This document shows positions 1 through 6,823 of a stretch of 12,113 bases of DNA, one piece after another (the stretch's first letter is position 1; every line of letters begins with the position of its first letter). This stretch comes from an uncultured Rhizobiaceae group bacterium (GTDB taxonomy: Bacteria; Pseudomonadota; Alphaproteobacteria; Rhizobiales; Rhizobiaceae): positions 1 to 12,113 of the forward strand of contig CALHHQ010000360.1 of assembly GCA_938030645.1 (NCBI GenBank), written 5' to 3'. Below the pieces are notes generated by a model, which made no database searches, was not told the DNA's origin, and worked only from the letters and a program-made list of their open reading frames with translations. The position numbers and the translations under genes were made by a program.

Positions 1-1
1 A

Positions 2-1987
2 TTGTTGCCGCAACAAAGTGTGTTTGCTGCAACAGTTTTGGTGATTGCCGGTTTGATCACGGGTACTTTTTGGTTTGGCGTCATACCATCAATGTCGATG
101 TTGTTGACTGTGCCGATGGTTCTAGGAACTTGGTACAATGTCATTTTCAATGATGCGACAGGCCTCAACTCACACAGTTTGGTTGCGCTATTTTTGATTG
201 GCATCGGCACCATAATTGTTGGCGTTGTCTATTCCCGCCGTTTTGTGGGGCAAATTCAATCAACAATCAAAGCACGCGAAAACAGCGCATTGTCCAATAT
301 GCTGTTGGATGAACTTCAGGCCGAGGCAACCAATTGGGTTTGGGAAACTGGAAGCAATGGGTCTCTAGACCGCTTTCCGCGGGAGCTCATTCCAGACTTA
401 AGTCATGCCAGCGATTTCACGTTCAAAGAACTCTTTGAGGAAATCGTACACATCAAGGGCACGCAGTTGGAAAAACTTTTGGATGGAATTGAAACCTCCG
501 CTTCATTCAAGGACATTGAAGTGTGCGTGCGTCCCAATGCGATGCAGATGTGGGTTCGCATAAATGGACATCCGAAGTTTGATGAAGAAGGTGAATTGAC
601 CGGATATGTGGGCACGATCAGTGACCTCACATCTGAAAAACTTGCTGAAGACAGAATCAAGACTTTGGCGCAGAGTGACACACTGACTGGATTGATGAAC
701 CGGACTGCATTCTCAGATCGTTTGGCTCAAGCAGTGGCAAATCTTGAACGATATGGTCGCCCTTTCACAGTGCTTCATCTTGATCTGGATGATTTTAAAC
801 TGGTCAACGATACCAAAGGCCATCTTTATGGTGATCGATTGTTGGCAGAAGCCAGTGAACGTATTCAAGATGAAGTGCGTGAGGGCGATTGCCTCGCCCG
901 ATTGAGCGGTGATGAATTCGCGGTGTTGATGGACAGTCAAGGCGACGCCGGTTCCGCTGCACGCTTGGCAGCTCGCATGATTGGTGAAGTCAGCAAGCCG
1001 TACGTGTTTGACGATGAAGAGTTCAAAGTAGGCCTTAGCATCGGTATCGCGATGGCTCCTTTGAACGGAATTCGCCCGGATCAATTGTTGCGCAATGCAG
1101 ACCTTGCCTTGTACCGGGCAAAAGCTGATGGACGCGGTGTGTTCCGGTTTTTCGAAAATCATATGGATTCGGAACTGCGTGAAAGACGCATGCTGGAATC
1201 TGAATTGCGTGATGCAGTCTCCAATGACGAATTGGTTTTGCATTTCCAGCCATTGATTGACTCCAAAACGCACAAACCTATGGGCATGGAAAGTCTTATT
1301 CGTTGGCAACATCCAATCCGCGGTTTGCTTTCTCCGATTGAGTTCGTGGAACTTGCAGAACAATCGCAACTTATTTCCGAGATCGGAAAATGGACCCTCG
1401 AAAAAGCGTGCCAAACAGCTCTGAACTGGCCTGAACAAATGTTCGTGGCAGTCAATCTATCTGCTCACCATTTCATGCGCAGTGATATTGAAGCTGAAGT
1501 TGCAGAAATTCTGGAAAGCACAGGTTTGCCAGCGGCTCGTTTGGAACTGGAGATCACTGAAAGTCTCCTAATCCATAATTCAGATGATGTGATTGCCAAA
1601 ATCAACGGCCTGAAATCCATCGGTGTAAGCGTTGCCATGGATGACTTTGGAACAGGGTATTCAAGCTTGTCTTATTTGATGTCAGTGCCATTTGATAAAC
1701 TCAAAATTGACAAGTCATTTGTTGATCAGGTTATCGACAATGAATCCGGACAGAGCATCGTCAAGATGATTTCTTCTTTGGCCAATGAACTGGGTTTGAA
1801 GGTCACTGCCGAAGGTGTTGAAGATCTGGATCAAGCAAAGTTTCTGGAAAAGGTCGGATGCGACCTTCTTCAAGGGTATTATTTTTCTCGGCCGCTTAGC
1901 GAAGAGAAACTTCCAGGATATTTCTTGGAGCAAGTCAAAAAAGGGCTCTTCAAAAAGAAGAGCGTAAAACTGAGCAAAGCGTCATGA
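2..1987 (+). CDS. Membrane-anchored PAS-GGDEF-EAL c-di-GMP turnover protein (5' partial)
   Basis: This is a cyclic-di-GMP synthesis/degradation protein. The open frame runs off the left edge, so the N-terminus is missing and residue numbers count from base 2. Residues 8-77 hold about three hydrophobic membrane segments. A PAS-like sensor module follows (about 105-215, ending in GYVGTISDLT). The GGDEF domain (about 225-385) has SGDEF (302-306) in place of GGDEF and an intact RxxD inhibitory site (R293-D296). The EAL domain (about 400-645) reads ESL at 430-432 but keeps the usual metal and catalytic residues: N485, E517, DDFGTGYSSL from D547/D548, K568 and E604. On family knowledge the EAL half should be a working phosphodiesterase. 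The GGDEF half could be weakly active or a GTP-sensing regulatory domain. The C-terminus is lysine-rich. It probably acts at the inner membrane with its catalytic domains in the cytoplasm. The domain call is very sure; net activity is not. Confidence 0.95.
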   Translation: MLPQQSVFAATVLVIAGLITGTFWFGVIPSMSMLLTVPMVLGTWYNVIFNDATGLNSHSLVALFLIGIGTIIVGVVYSRRFVGQIQSTIKARENSALSNMLLDELQAEATNWVWETGSNGSLDRFPRELIPDLSHASDFTFKELFEEIVHIKGTQLEKLLDGIETSASFKDIEVCVRPNAMQMWVRINGHPKFDEEGELTGYVGTISDLTSEKLAEDRIKTLAQSDTLTGLMNRTAFSDRLAQAVANLERYGRPFTVLHLDLDDFKLVNDTKGHLYGDRLLAEASERIQDEVREGDCLARLSGDEFAVLMDSQGDAGSAARLAARMIGEVSKPYVFDDEEFKVGLSIGIAMAPLNGIRPDQLLRNADLALYRAKADGRGVFRFFENHMDSELRERRMLESELRDAVSNDELVLHFQPLIDSKTHKPMGMESLIRWQHPIRGLLSPIEFVELAEQSQLISEIGKWTLEKACQTALNWPEQMFVAVNLSAHHFMRSDIEAEVAEILESTGLPAARLELEITESLLIHNSDDVIAKINGLKSIGVSVAMDDFGTGYSSLSYLMSVPFDKLKIDKSFVDQVIDNESGQSIVKMISSLANELGLKVTAEGVEDLDQAKFLEKVGCDLLQGYYFSRPLSEEKLPGYFLEQVKKGLFKKKSVKLSKAS

Positions 1988-2027
1988 GCTGTTAGATAGA
2001 TAAAAATTTGTTTCAGATTTTAACAAT

Positions 2028-2057
2028 TTGAAAACCATACAATGATTGAATGATATT
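2028..2057 (+). promoter_or_regulatory. Possible sigma-70 promoter for the outer-membrane protein gene
   Basis: A TTGAAA -35-like hexamer (2028-2033) is followed 18 bases later by GATATT (2052-2057), four of six matches to the -10 consensus. The element sits in the AT-rich 90-base gap before the barrel protein gene. It would place the transcript start only about 14 bases before the ATG. This is a by-eye match and remains tentative. Confidence 0.3.
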
Positions 2058-2077
2058 AGTACAGAGTTGGGTATGTC

Positions 2078-2680
2078 ATGAAAAATAAATTAGCAATTAC
2101 AATAGCTTTCTTGTTGGTAACAACAACAACTGGACACACCGCTGATCTGTTGAGAGGAACTATTTCTTCGCCAGCTGCAAGCGCAAATTGGACCGGTGCA
2201 TATGTTGGCGCAGGCGTTTCATATGGCGCATTCAGCGATACAGATGAGCGCTTTGGTGGATTTGAGTCCGCAGGTAGCGGGTTGGCTGGAACGGTTCATG
2301 CGGGCTACATGCATCACATGGACAATGACATCGTGGTTGGTATTGAAGCTGATTATACGCAACTTGATGCACCATTTACGACATTGCCCCCCGGATTTCC
2401 TGCGCTTGATGTTGAAACTGTTATGACCCTTCGTGGTCGCATCGGCGTGGCATTTGATAAGGTTCAGCCTTACGTCACTGCTGGTATCACTCATGCATCG
2501 ACATCAATCGATGAACTTGAGGACACAGGTTTCGTGGCTGGTCTTGGTATCGACGTGAAGATTACTGAAAATGTACTCTTTGGTATCCAGTATCAGCACC
2601 ACATGTGGAAAGAATTTGCTGATGATCCAATTGATGTGGATCATGATGTTGCAACAGCTCGGCTGTCTTACCAGTTTTAG
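2078..2680 (+). CDS. Outer-membrane beta-barrel protein, Omp25/Omp31-like porin family
   Basis: A 200-residue predicted outer-membrane protein. It starts with a basic N-terminus and hydrophobic core typical of a Sec signal peptide, with likely cleavage after GHTA near residue 22. The mature start is followed by NWTGAYVGAGVSYG, the WTG-Y-G pattern that opens the first strand of Omp25/Omp31/RopB-type proteins of Hyphomicrobiales. Alternating amphipathic strands follow (for example GTVHAGYM, VVGIEADY, LRGRIGVAF, VQPYVTAGI, NVLFGIQYQ), which fits an eight-stranded barrel. It ends in ARLSYQF; the final aromatic Phe is the usual outer-membrane assembly signal. The ribosome-binding site before the ATG at 2078 is weak (GAG about 10 bases upstream). 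An intrinsic terminator follows, so it is probably monocistronic. Likely roles are structural or surface protection; no specific pore or ligand can be read from the sequence. Confidence 0.88.
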   Translation: MKNKLAITIAFLLVTTTTGHTADLLRGTISSPAASANWTGAYVGAGVSYGAFSDTDERFGGFESAGSGLAGTVHAGYMHHMDNDIVVGIEADYTQLDAPFTTLPPGFPALDVETVMTLRGRIGVAFDKVQPYVTAGITHASTSIDELEDTGFVAGLGIDVKITENVLFGIQYQHHMWKEFADDPIDVDHDVATARLSYQF

Positions 2681-2703
2681 CACTTAGTCAAATTTGAATT
2701 TAG

Positions 2704-2731
2704 AAGCGCGCTCTTTTATGGGCGCGTTTTT
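2704..2731 (+). terminator. Intrinsic terminator after the outer-membrane protein gene
   Basis: A 10-bp stem (AAGCGCGCTC at 2704-2713 with GGGCGCGTTT at 2720-2729, two G-U pairs) closes a TTTTAT loop and runs into a T-rich tract (2727-2731, then G and TTT). It begins 24 bases after the stop codon. This is a strong rho-independent terminator. Confidence 0.85.
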
Positions 2732-2794
2732 GTTTGTACCGTGGATACCCGTTTTGCATAATCGCACATCAAATCTGGGTTGACGGATTGTTAA

Positions 2795-2823
2795 CTGTCA
2801 AATCAACTGATCAACCGTATTAA
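2795..2823 (+). promoter_or_regulatory. Possible promoter for the 157-residue membrane protein gene
   Basis: CTGTCA (2795-2800), a 17-base spacer and TATTAA (2818-2823) form a four-of-six/four-of-six sigma-70-like pair, 58 bases before the ATG at 2881. The -35 overlaps an inverted repeat, TTGAC (2780-2784) and GTCAA (2797-2801), that might be an operator. The match is weak and judged by eye. The rest of the gap between the two genes holds the upstream terminator and nothing else I can name. Confidence 0.25.
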
Positions 2824-2880
2824 TCTAAAGACAACTTCAAATCTGCAAAACTGAAATCCTGTTTTCTAAGGAACGAAGTC

Positions 2881-3354
2881 ATGTCAAAAAGATCTCTATC
2901 ATCTTCAATCCTTGAGCCACTGGCTTGGCTTTGTGCATTTGGTTTGTCTTTGGGAGCGCTGGCATTTGCAGCTCCTGGTTTGGCGTTTGCGATTGTGACT
3001 TGTTGCGTTTTGTCTGTTGCATTGACGCTTTCGGCGACGCGTGAAGGCAGCCTACAGGACAGCAAATTTTTGCCATGGGCCGGTGCGGTCCTGTTGGCCA
3101 ATATTGCTTGGATTGCAGTTCTACTCTTGCCCGTTGGTGGACAAGATGCGGGCGTGATTGAACGCGTTATCGTTGTCGTTTCGGCGGGAGTGATCCTCAT
3201 GCCGATCCTGGCTTTTGTTGAGATGATGGTATCTATGACATTCGTTATGATGATCTCAAAAGCGAAGGGTAAAACTGACTTGGGCAGCGAGCTTCAAGTG
3301 GTTGCATTGCTGGACCGCAAGTTTGGCGGCTTGTTGGGATCGATCAATCGCTAA
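2881..3354 (+). CDS. Small integral membrane protein of unknown function
   Basis: I do not recognise the family. The frame encodes 157 residues with about four hydrophobic segments (roughly 12-32, 33-51, 65-84 and 93-124). The loop after segment two is polar (ATREGSLQDSK), and the cytoplasm-like tail is basic (SKAKGKTDLGSE...). An AAGGA Shine-Dalgarno sequence (2868-2872) lies 8 bases before the ATG and supports this start. The gene has its own upstream gap and ends in a terminator, so it is a single-gene unit. It is convergent with opgH, with stop codons about 17 bases apart. Proximity to the glucan operon is suggestive but opposite in strand, so a shared role is not implied. Codon use and composition look like those of its neighbours. 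It is very likely a real gene, given the ribosome-binding site, terminator and coherent membrane profile. Confidence 0.8.
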   Translation: MSKRSLSSSILEPLAWLCAFGLSLGALAFAAPGLAFAIVTCCVLSVALTLSATREGSLQDSKFLPWAGAVLLANIAWIAVLLLPVGGQDAGVIERVIVVVSAGVILMPILAFVEMMVSMTFVMMISKAKGKTDLGSELQVVALLDRKFGGLLGSINR

Positions 3355-3397
3355 GATGTTCTGAAGAACATCTAACTTGGCTGCGATGCCAAGTTTT
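3354..3397 (+). terminator. Tandem hairpins ending the membrane-protein transcript, overlapping opgH
   Basis: Two perfect 8-bp stem-loops lie back to back. The first is AGATGTTC (3354-3361), loop TGAA, GAACATCT (3366-3373). The second is AACTTGGC (3374-3381), loop TGCGAT, GCCAAGTT (3388-3395), running into TTTT (3394-3397). The T-run makes the second a short rho-independent terminator for the + strand. On the minus strand the same bases are the last codons of opgH (N-L-A-S-Q-P-S), and no T-run follows the hairpins in that direction. Confidence 0.6.
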
Positions 3398-5276
3398 GTA
3401 GGTCATCGGTCGTATTCTCGATCAGACTAAGATCATGACCCGAATGATGCAGCATTGAAACGATGCGTGGTGGTGCCCAGTTTTCTCGTGTTGTCAGAAT
3501 TTTTGACATCAGACCTGTCTTCGACAGTTCGGTTGCTGTCACATGAGAAATCGGAATGGTCAGCAAAAGGCTTGTTGCTATTGGAACCAACCACAAAGAC
3601 ACCAAGCCCAACGCCAGGCCTATGGTGAGTATCAGCCCGAGTGTTGTTTCGAGCCAGTGAAATCGTAAAAGAGCCGTGAAACTATAGCTCCCGCCAGAGC
3701 GGTTTTGGGGTGCCCAACCTGCGTCGTTACCCGTGAATGTTCTGAAAACCGCGAGCATATGCTGAACCATCAAAATTGGGGCAAGCGCAAAGGAAAGCAA
3801 TATTTCAACAAACGAAGAGAAGAAGAAACGCAGTCTTCCTCCATAAGCTTCGCATGACTTGTCGCTGCTATAAGTTGCGAGGATGCCAAGCAATTTAGGA
3901 ACCAGCAGCAAACACAACATCGTTGTCAAAACCGCAATCCTGCTCACCGTATCCATGTGAGGCCATTGTGGAAATAATGGGTTTGCGTCTGTGAAATAAC
4001 GAACAATGTTTTGTTCCTCACTTCGCCCCATGATTGTCCATACGATCAAGAGCACAAACCATACGACCGAGGACACATACGCCATCGCACCTTGAAACAG
4101 ATGAAAACGAGATATGACGGCAAAGCCCTTGGCCCCAATCAAACGCAGGTGTTGAAGGTTACCTTGGCACCAACGGCGATCTCTCAGGATATAATCGATC
4201 AGAGTTTGCGGAATTTCTTCGTAACTTTCATCAAGCTCGGGCATCAGTCGTACTGACCATCCAGCACGTCGCAAAAGCGCGGCTTCAATAAAGTCGTGGC
4301 TTTTAATGCTGCCGGACAGTGGACCTCGACCAGACAGTTTTGGCAGTTCAGCACAGCTTGCAAAAGCTTTGGTTCGAATGATGGCATTGTGGCCCCAATA
4401 GTTGCCATCAATACCAGCCCATCGCTCCATACCTTTGGCCAAAACACCGCCATAGACATTGTTTGAGAATTGCTGGTTCCGTGCGAATAGAGTTTTCCCC
4501 CCCAATAGGCGAGGGACCGTTTGCAACAGACCAACTTCGGGCATTGCAACCAATTGATCTGCCATGTTTTGAATAGTGCGCGCGGACATCAAACTGTCGG
4601 CATCTAGAGTGATGAATGCATCCCAAGATCCACCCCACTTGTTGATCCAATCTTGAATGTTGCCAGTTTTTCGATCTGTATTTATTTCGCGACGGCGATA
4701 GAAAATCTCGATTTTTCCGTCGGTTTCGGATTTCAATTTTTCATATTCTTCGAGTTCTTTTTCGGCGACGGCTGGGGAACGTGTATCGCTCAGGACAAAC
4801 AGCGCAAATGTATGCATGCTTGAGCGTGTGGCCAAAGACTTTTGCATGGCCGCAATTCTTTTGAAGGTGATCGTGGGATCTTCTTCATAGATTGGAACCA
4901 AGAGAGCGGTTTTCAAACTTGTGCGGGGTTGTGATGCTGATCGTTGCTCCAATACCCGTGGCGTGAAAATCCCCAAAATGGCTGAGGCAGCCGACAGGGC
5001 AATCCAAAAAGTGGAATAGGCGACAAGCCCCATCAATATGATTTCAGCGGCTCCAAAACCATCCTCACGAAACCAATCAAAAAGAATGGCGGTGAGCGCA
5101 ACCGTCATGATCAATGCTGGGCCAAACGTCCATGCTCTGAACACCCAAGTGCCTGTGATCTGTTTTGCAACTGGCGCTTCAGGATCACGGTAAGGCTTCG
5201 AAAAATTCTGAGGTTCAGAAGCCAGTGGTGCAAGCGGTGGCATTCGCAAGAAGTAAGACTGTTTTGTACTCTTCAT
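3372..5276 (-). CDS. opgH: Glucans biosynthesis glucosyltransferase OpgH (MdoH)
   Basis: OpgH is the inner-membrane GT2 glycosyltransferase that polymerises UDP-glucose into the beta-1,2-linked backbone of osmoregulated periplasmic glucans. Numbering from the ATG at 5276, two membrane segments lie at about 48-110. The cytoplasmic GT2 domain follows, with DADS (D225-S228), NYWGHNAIIR, SHDF (S326-H327-D328), the acceptor region LDESYEE, and RDRRWCQGNLQH (R367, R368, W369, Q371). Several membrane segments follow. The product is about 634 residues against roughly 850 in E. coli; the long N-terminal cytoplasmic extension is absent, as in other shorter alphaproteobacterial forms. The ATG overlaps the opgG stop as ATGA, the hallmark of translational coupling. 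A TTG four codons upstream (5288) is an alternative start I consider less likely. It is the last gene of opgC-opgG-opgH. Confidence 0.96.
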   Translation of the reverse strand: MKSTKQSYFLRMPPLAPLASEPQNFSKPYRDPEAPVAKQITGTWVFRAWTFGPALIMTVALTAILFDWFREDGFGAAEIILMGLVAYSTFWIALSAASAILGIFTPRVLEQRSASQPRTSLKTALLVPIYEEDPTITFKRIAAMQKSLATRSSMHTFALFVLSDTRSPAVAEKELEEYEKLKSETDGKIEIFYRRREINTDRKTGNIQDWINKWGGSWDAFITLDADSLMSARTIQNMADQLVAMPEVGLLQTVPRLLGGKTLFARNQQFSNNVYGGVLAKGMERWAGIDGNYWGHNAIIRTKAFASCAELPKLSGRGPLSGSIKSHDFIEAALLRRAGWSVRLMPELDESYEEIPQTLIDYILRDRRWCQGNLQHLRLIGAKGFAVISRFHLFQGAMAYVSSVVWFVLLIVWTIMGRSEEQNIVRYFTDANPLFPQWPHMDTVSRIAVLTTMLCLLLVPKLLGILATYSSDKSCEAYGGRLRFFFSSFVEILLSFALAPILMVQHMLAVFRTFTGNDAGWAPQNRSGGSYSFTALLRFHWLETTLGLILTIGLALGLVSLWLVPIATSLLLTIPISHVTATELSKTGLMSKILTTRENWAPPRIVSMLHHSGHDLSLIENTTDDLQNLASQPS

Positions 5277-6820
5277 ACTGAGGTCCAACGATACAACCAG
5301 ACTTCAGAAGCAGACTTTCCATCAACCATCAATTGAGCACGTAATTCCATAAGCTTTGCATCGCCCGGCAAGAAGGTGAAACTGAGGCGAACACCACCCG
5401 TTGATGGGTTGCGCTGCAATATACCTTTTGAAACAGAACCGACATTTGAACTCACATGAATTTTTATGTCGTCCAGATTGTCGGGCAGATTTGCATTGGG
5501 CGCAAAATCAACATTGGCCAATCGACCATCTTCGAAAACACGTTTGCCCATGCGGGAATTCACGACACGTGCGAGATTTTTGGCGACGGGCGCCTCATTG
5601 CACCAGACCAACCTATAGCTGAACGCGTGTTCAGAACCTGCCTGCAATGGTTTCCGTGGACGCCAATAGGCGACGATATTGTCATAAATTTCTTTGTCAG
5701 CCGGAATTTCGACCAGTGTCACTGCGCCTTTGCCCCAGTCTTCGCCGGGCACAACCCATAAGCCGGGGCGTTTGTGATAGTTCGCTTCAAGATCGGAATA
5801 ATCTTCAAAGTTTCGAGGCCGTTGCATCAGGCCGAACCCGCGTGGGTTCTCATCTACAAAGCTGCTGATCTGTAGGGCGGTTGGGTTTGCAAGCGCGCGC
5901 CACAGAGTTTCGCCTGCACCGTTCTTGATCAGCAATCCATCTGTGTCGTGGACGGCTTGTCGGAAGTCATCAAAACGGCTGCGCTCGGTCTCGTCGAATA
6001 AGAACATGCTTGTTTCGGCCGCAATGCCCACATGATCAAGTTCTTCGCGCGGGAACAGTGTGCATTGCACTTCCATTTCCGTGTTTTCGCCAGGTGTGAT
6101 CATGAACGAATAGATGCCGGTTACACTGGGTGAATCCATAAACGCATGAACCAAAATAGAGTTGGCTTTGTCTTTGGGTTTCTCAATCCAGAATTCTTTA
6201 AAGTTCGGAAATTCTTCGCCTGCTGCATCACCTGTCTTTAGAGCTAACCCACGTGCGGATAAGCCATATAATTGCCCCTTTGCAACAGCGCGGAAATAGC
6301 TGGCGCCTTGAAAGACCACGAACTCGTCTTTGCGAGCAGGGTCGTTGATTGCAGCGCGCAGTCTGAACCCAGAATAGCCAAGTGATGGATCATCGGACAG
6401 GTCTGGAACAAGGCTTTGAAATTTGAACACATCTTTGGAAAACAGAACAGGCTGAGAAACATCACCCTCAACAACAGACACTTTAATTGGGATAGGAAAG
6501 TACAAACCTGGAGCAAAGAATTCTGTTTCGAACGGCTTCTCTTCGTCTTTCCAAAGCGCAGATTCTGATCGGAAATTTATGCTCCTGTATTGATCATAAG
6601 TCAGATCAATCCAATCTTTCGGGATCTTGTTTGATTCTACGTAAGGCTTTGACGATTTTTGGCGCGCGTATTCGATCAACCCTTGTTTGGAAAATGCTTC
6701 AGTCTCACCAAGCTTAATTTTGCCTGCCGCAATATTGTCCGCAAACGCAGTTCCACCCACCAACGGAAGAAGGCCGGTGGATGCAAGTGCTGCCAATACA
6801 GATCTGCGATTGAGACTCAT
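5273..6820 (-). CDS. opgG: Periplasmic glucan biosynthesis protein OpgG/OpgD (MdoG family, GH186-type)
   Basis: This periplasmic protein acts on the glucan made by OpgH. The 515-residue length matches the OpgG/OpgD family. The N-terminus MSLNRRSVLAAL has twin arginines (R5, R6), a hydrophobic stretch and GTAFA before D28. It therefore looks like a Tat signal, as in E. coli OpgD, although Sec use is possible. Family blocks are plain: LTYDQYRSINFR, GASYFRAVAKGQLYGLSARG, NPRGFGLMQR and DNIVAYWRP. From memory of work on E. coli OpgD as a beta-1,2-glucanase (GH186), two catalytic aspartates lie 88 residues apart. Here D292 (HDTDGL) and D380 (YDNIVAYW) occupy the same contexts with the same spacing, so hydrolytic or branching activity is plausible. 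Whether it is functionally OpgG or OpgD cannot be told from sequence alone. It starts 3 bases after the opgC stop and overlaps opgH by 4 bases. Confidence 0.94.
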   Translation of the reverse strand: MSLNRRSVLAALASTGLLPLVGGTAFADNIAAGKIKLGETEAFSKQGLIEYARQKSSKPYVESNKIPKDWIDLTYDQYRSINFRSESALWKDEEKPFETEFFAPGLYFPIPIKVSVVEGDVSQPVLFSKDVFKFQSLVPDLSDDPSLGYSGFRLRAAINDPARKDEFVVFQGASYFRAVAKGQLYGLSARGLALKTGDAAGEEFPNFKEFWIEKPKDKANSILVHAFMDSPSVTGIYSFMITPGENTEMEVQCTLFPREELDHVGIAAETSMFLFDETERSRFDDFRQAVHDTDGLLIKNGAGETLWRALANPTALQISSFVDENPRGFGLMQRPRNFEDYSDLEANYHKRPGLWVVPGEDWGKGAVTLVEIPADKEIYDNIVAYWRPRKPLQAGSEHAFSYRLVWCNEAPVAKNLARVVNSRMGKRVFEDGRLANVDFAPNANLPDNLDDIKIHVSSNVGSVSKGILQRNPSTGGVRLSFTFLPGDAKLMELRAQLMVDGKSASEVWLYRWTSV

Positions 6821-6823
6821 ATG

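Noticed and set aside
713..1438. A 241-codon open frame antisense to the GGDEF/EAL region
   Set aside because: It lies fully inside a strongly supported gene, its translation shows no domain, and long antisense frames are a common by-product of codon bias.
2820..3200. A 126-codon minus-strand frame opposite the small membrane protein
   Set aside because: The + strand frame has a proper ribosome-binding site, membrane segments and terminator; the antisense product is low-complexity and lacks a start signal.
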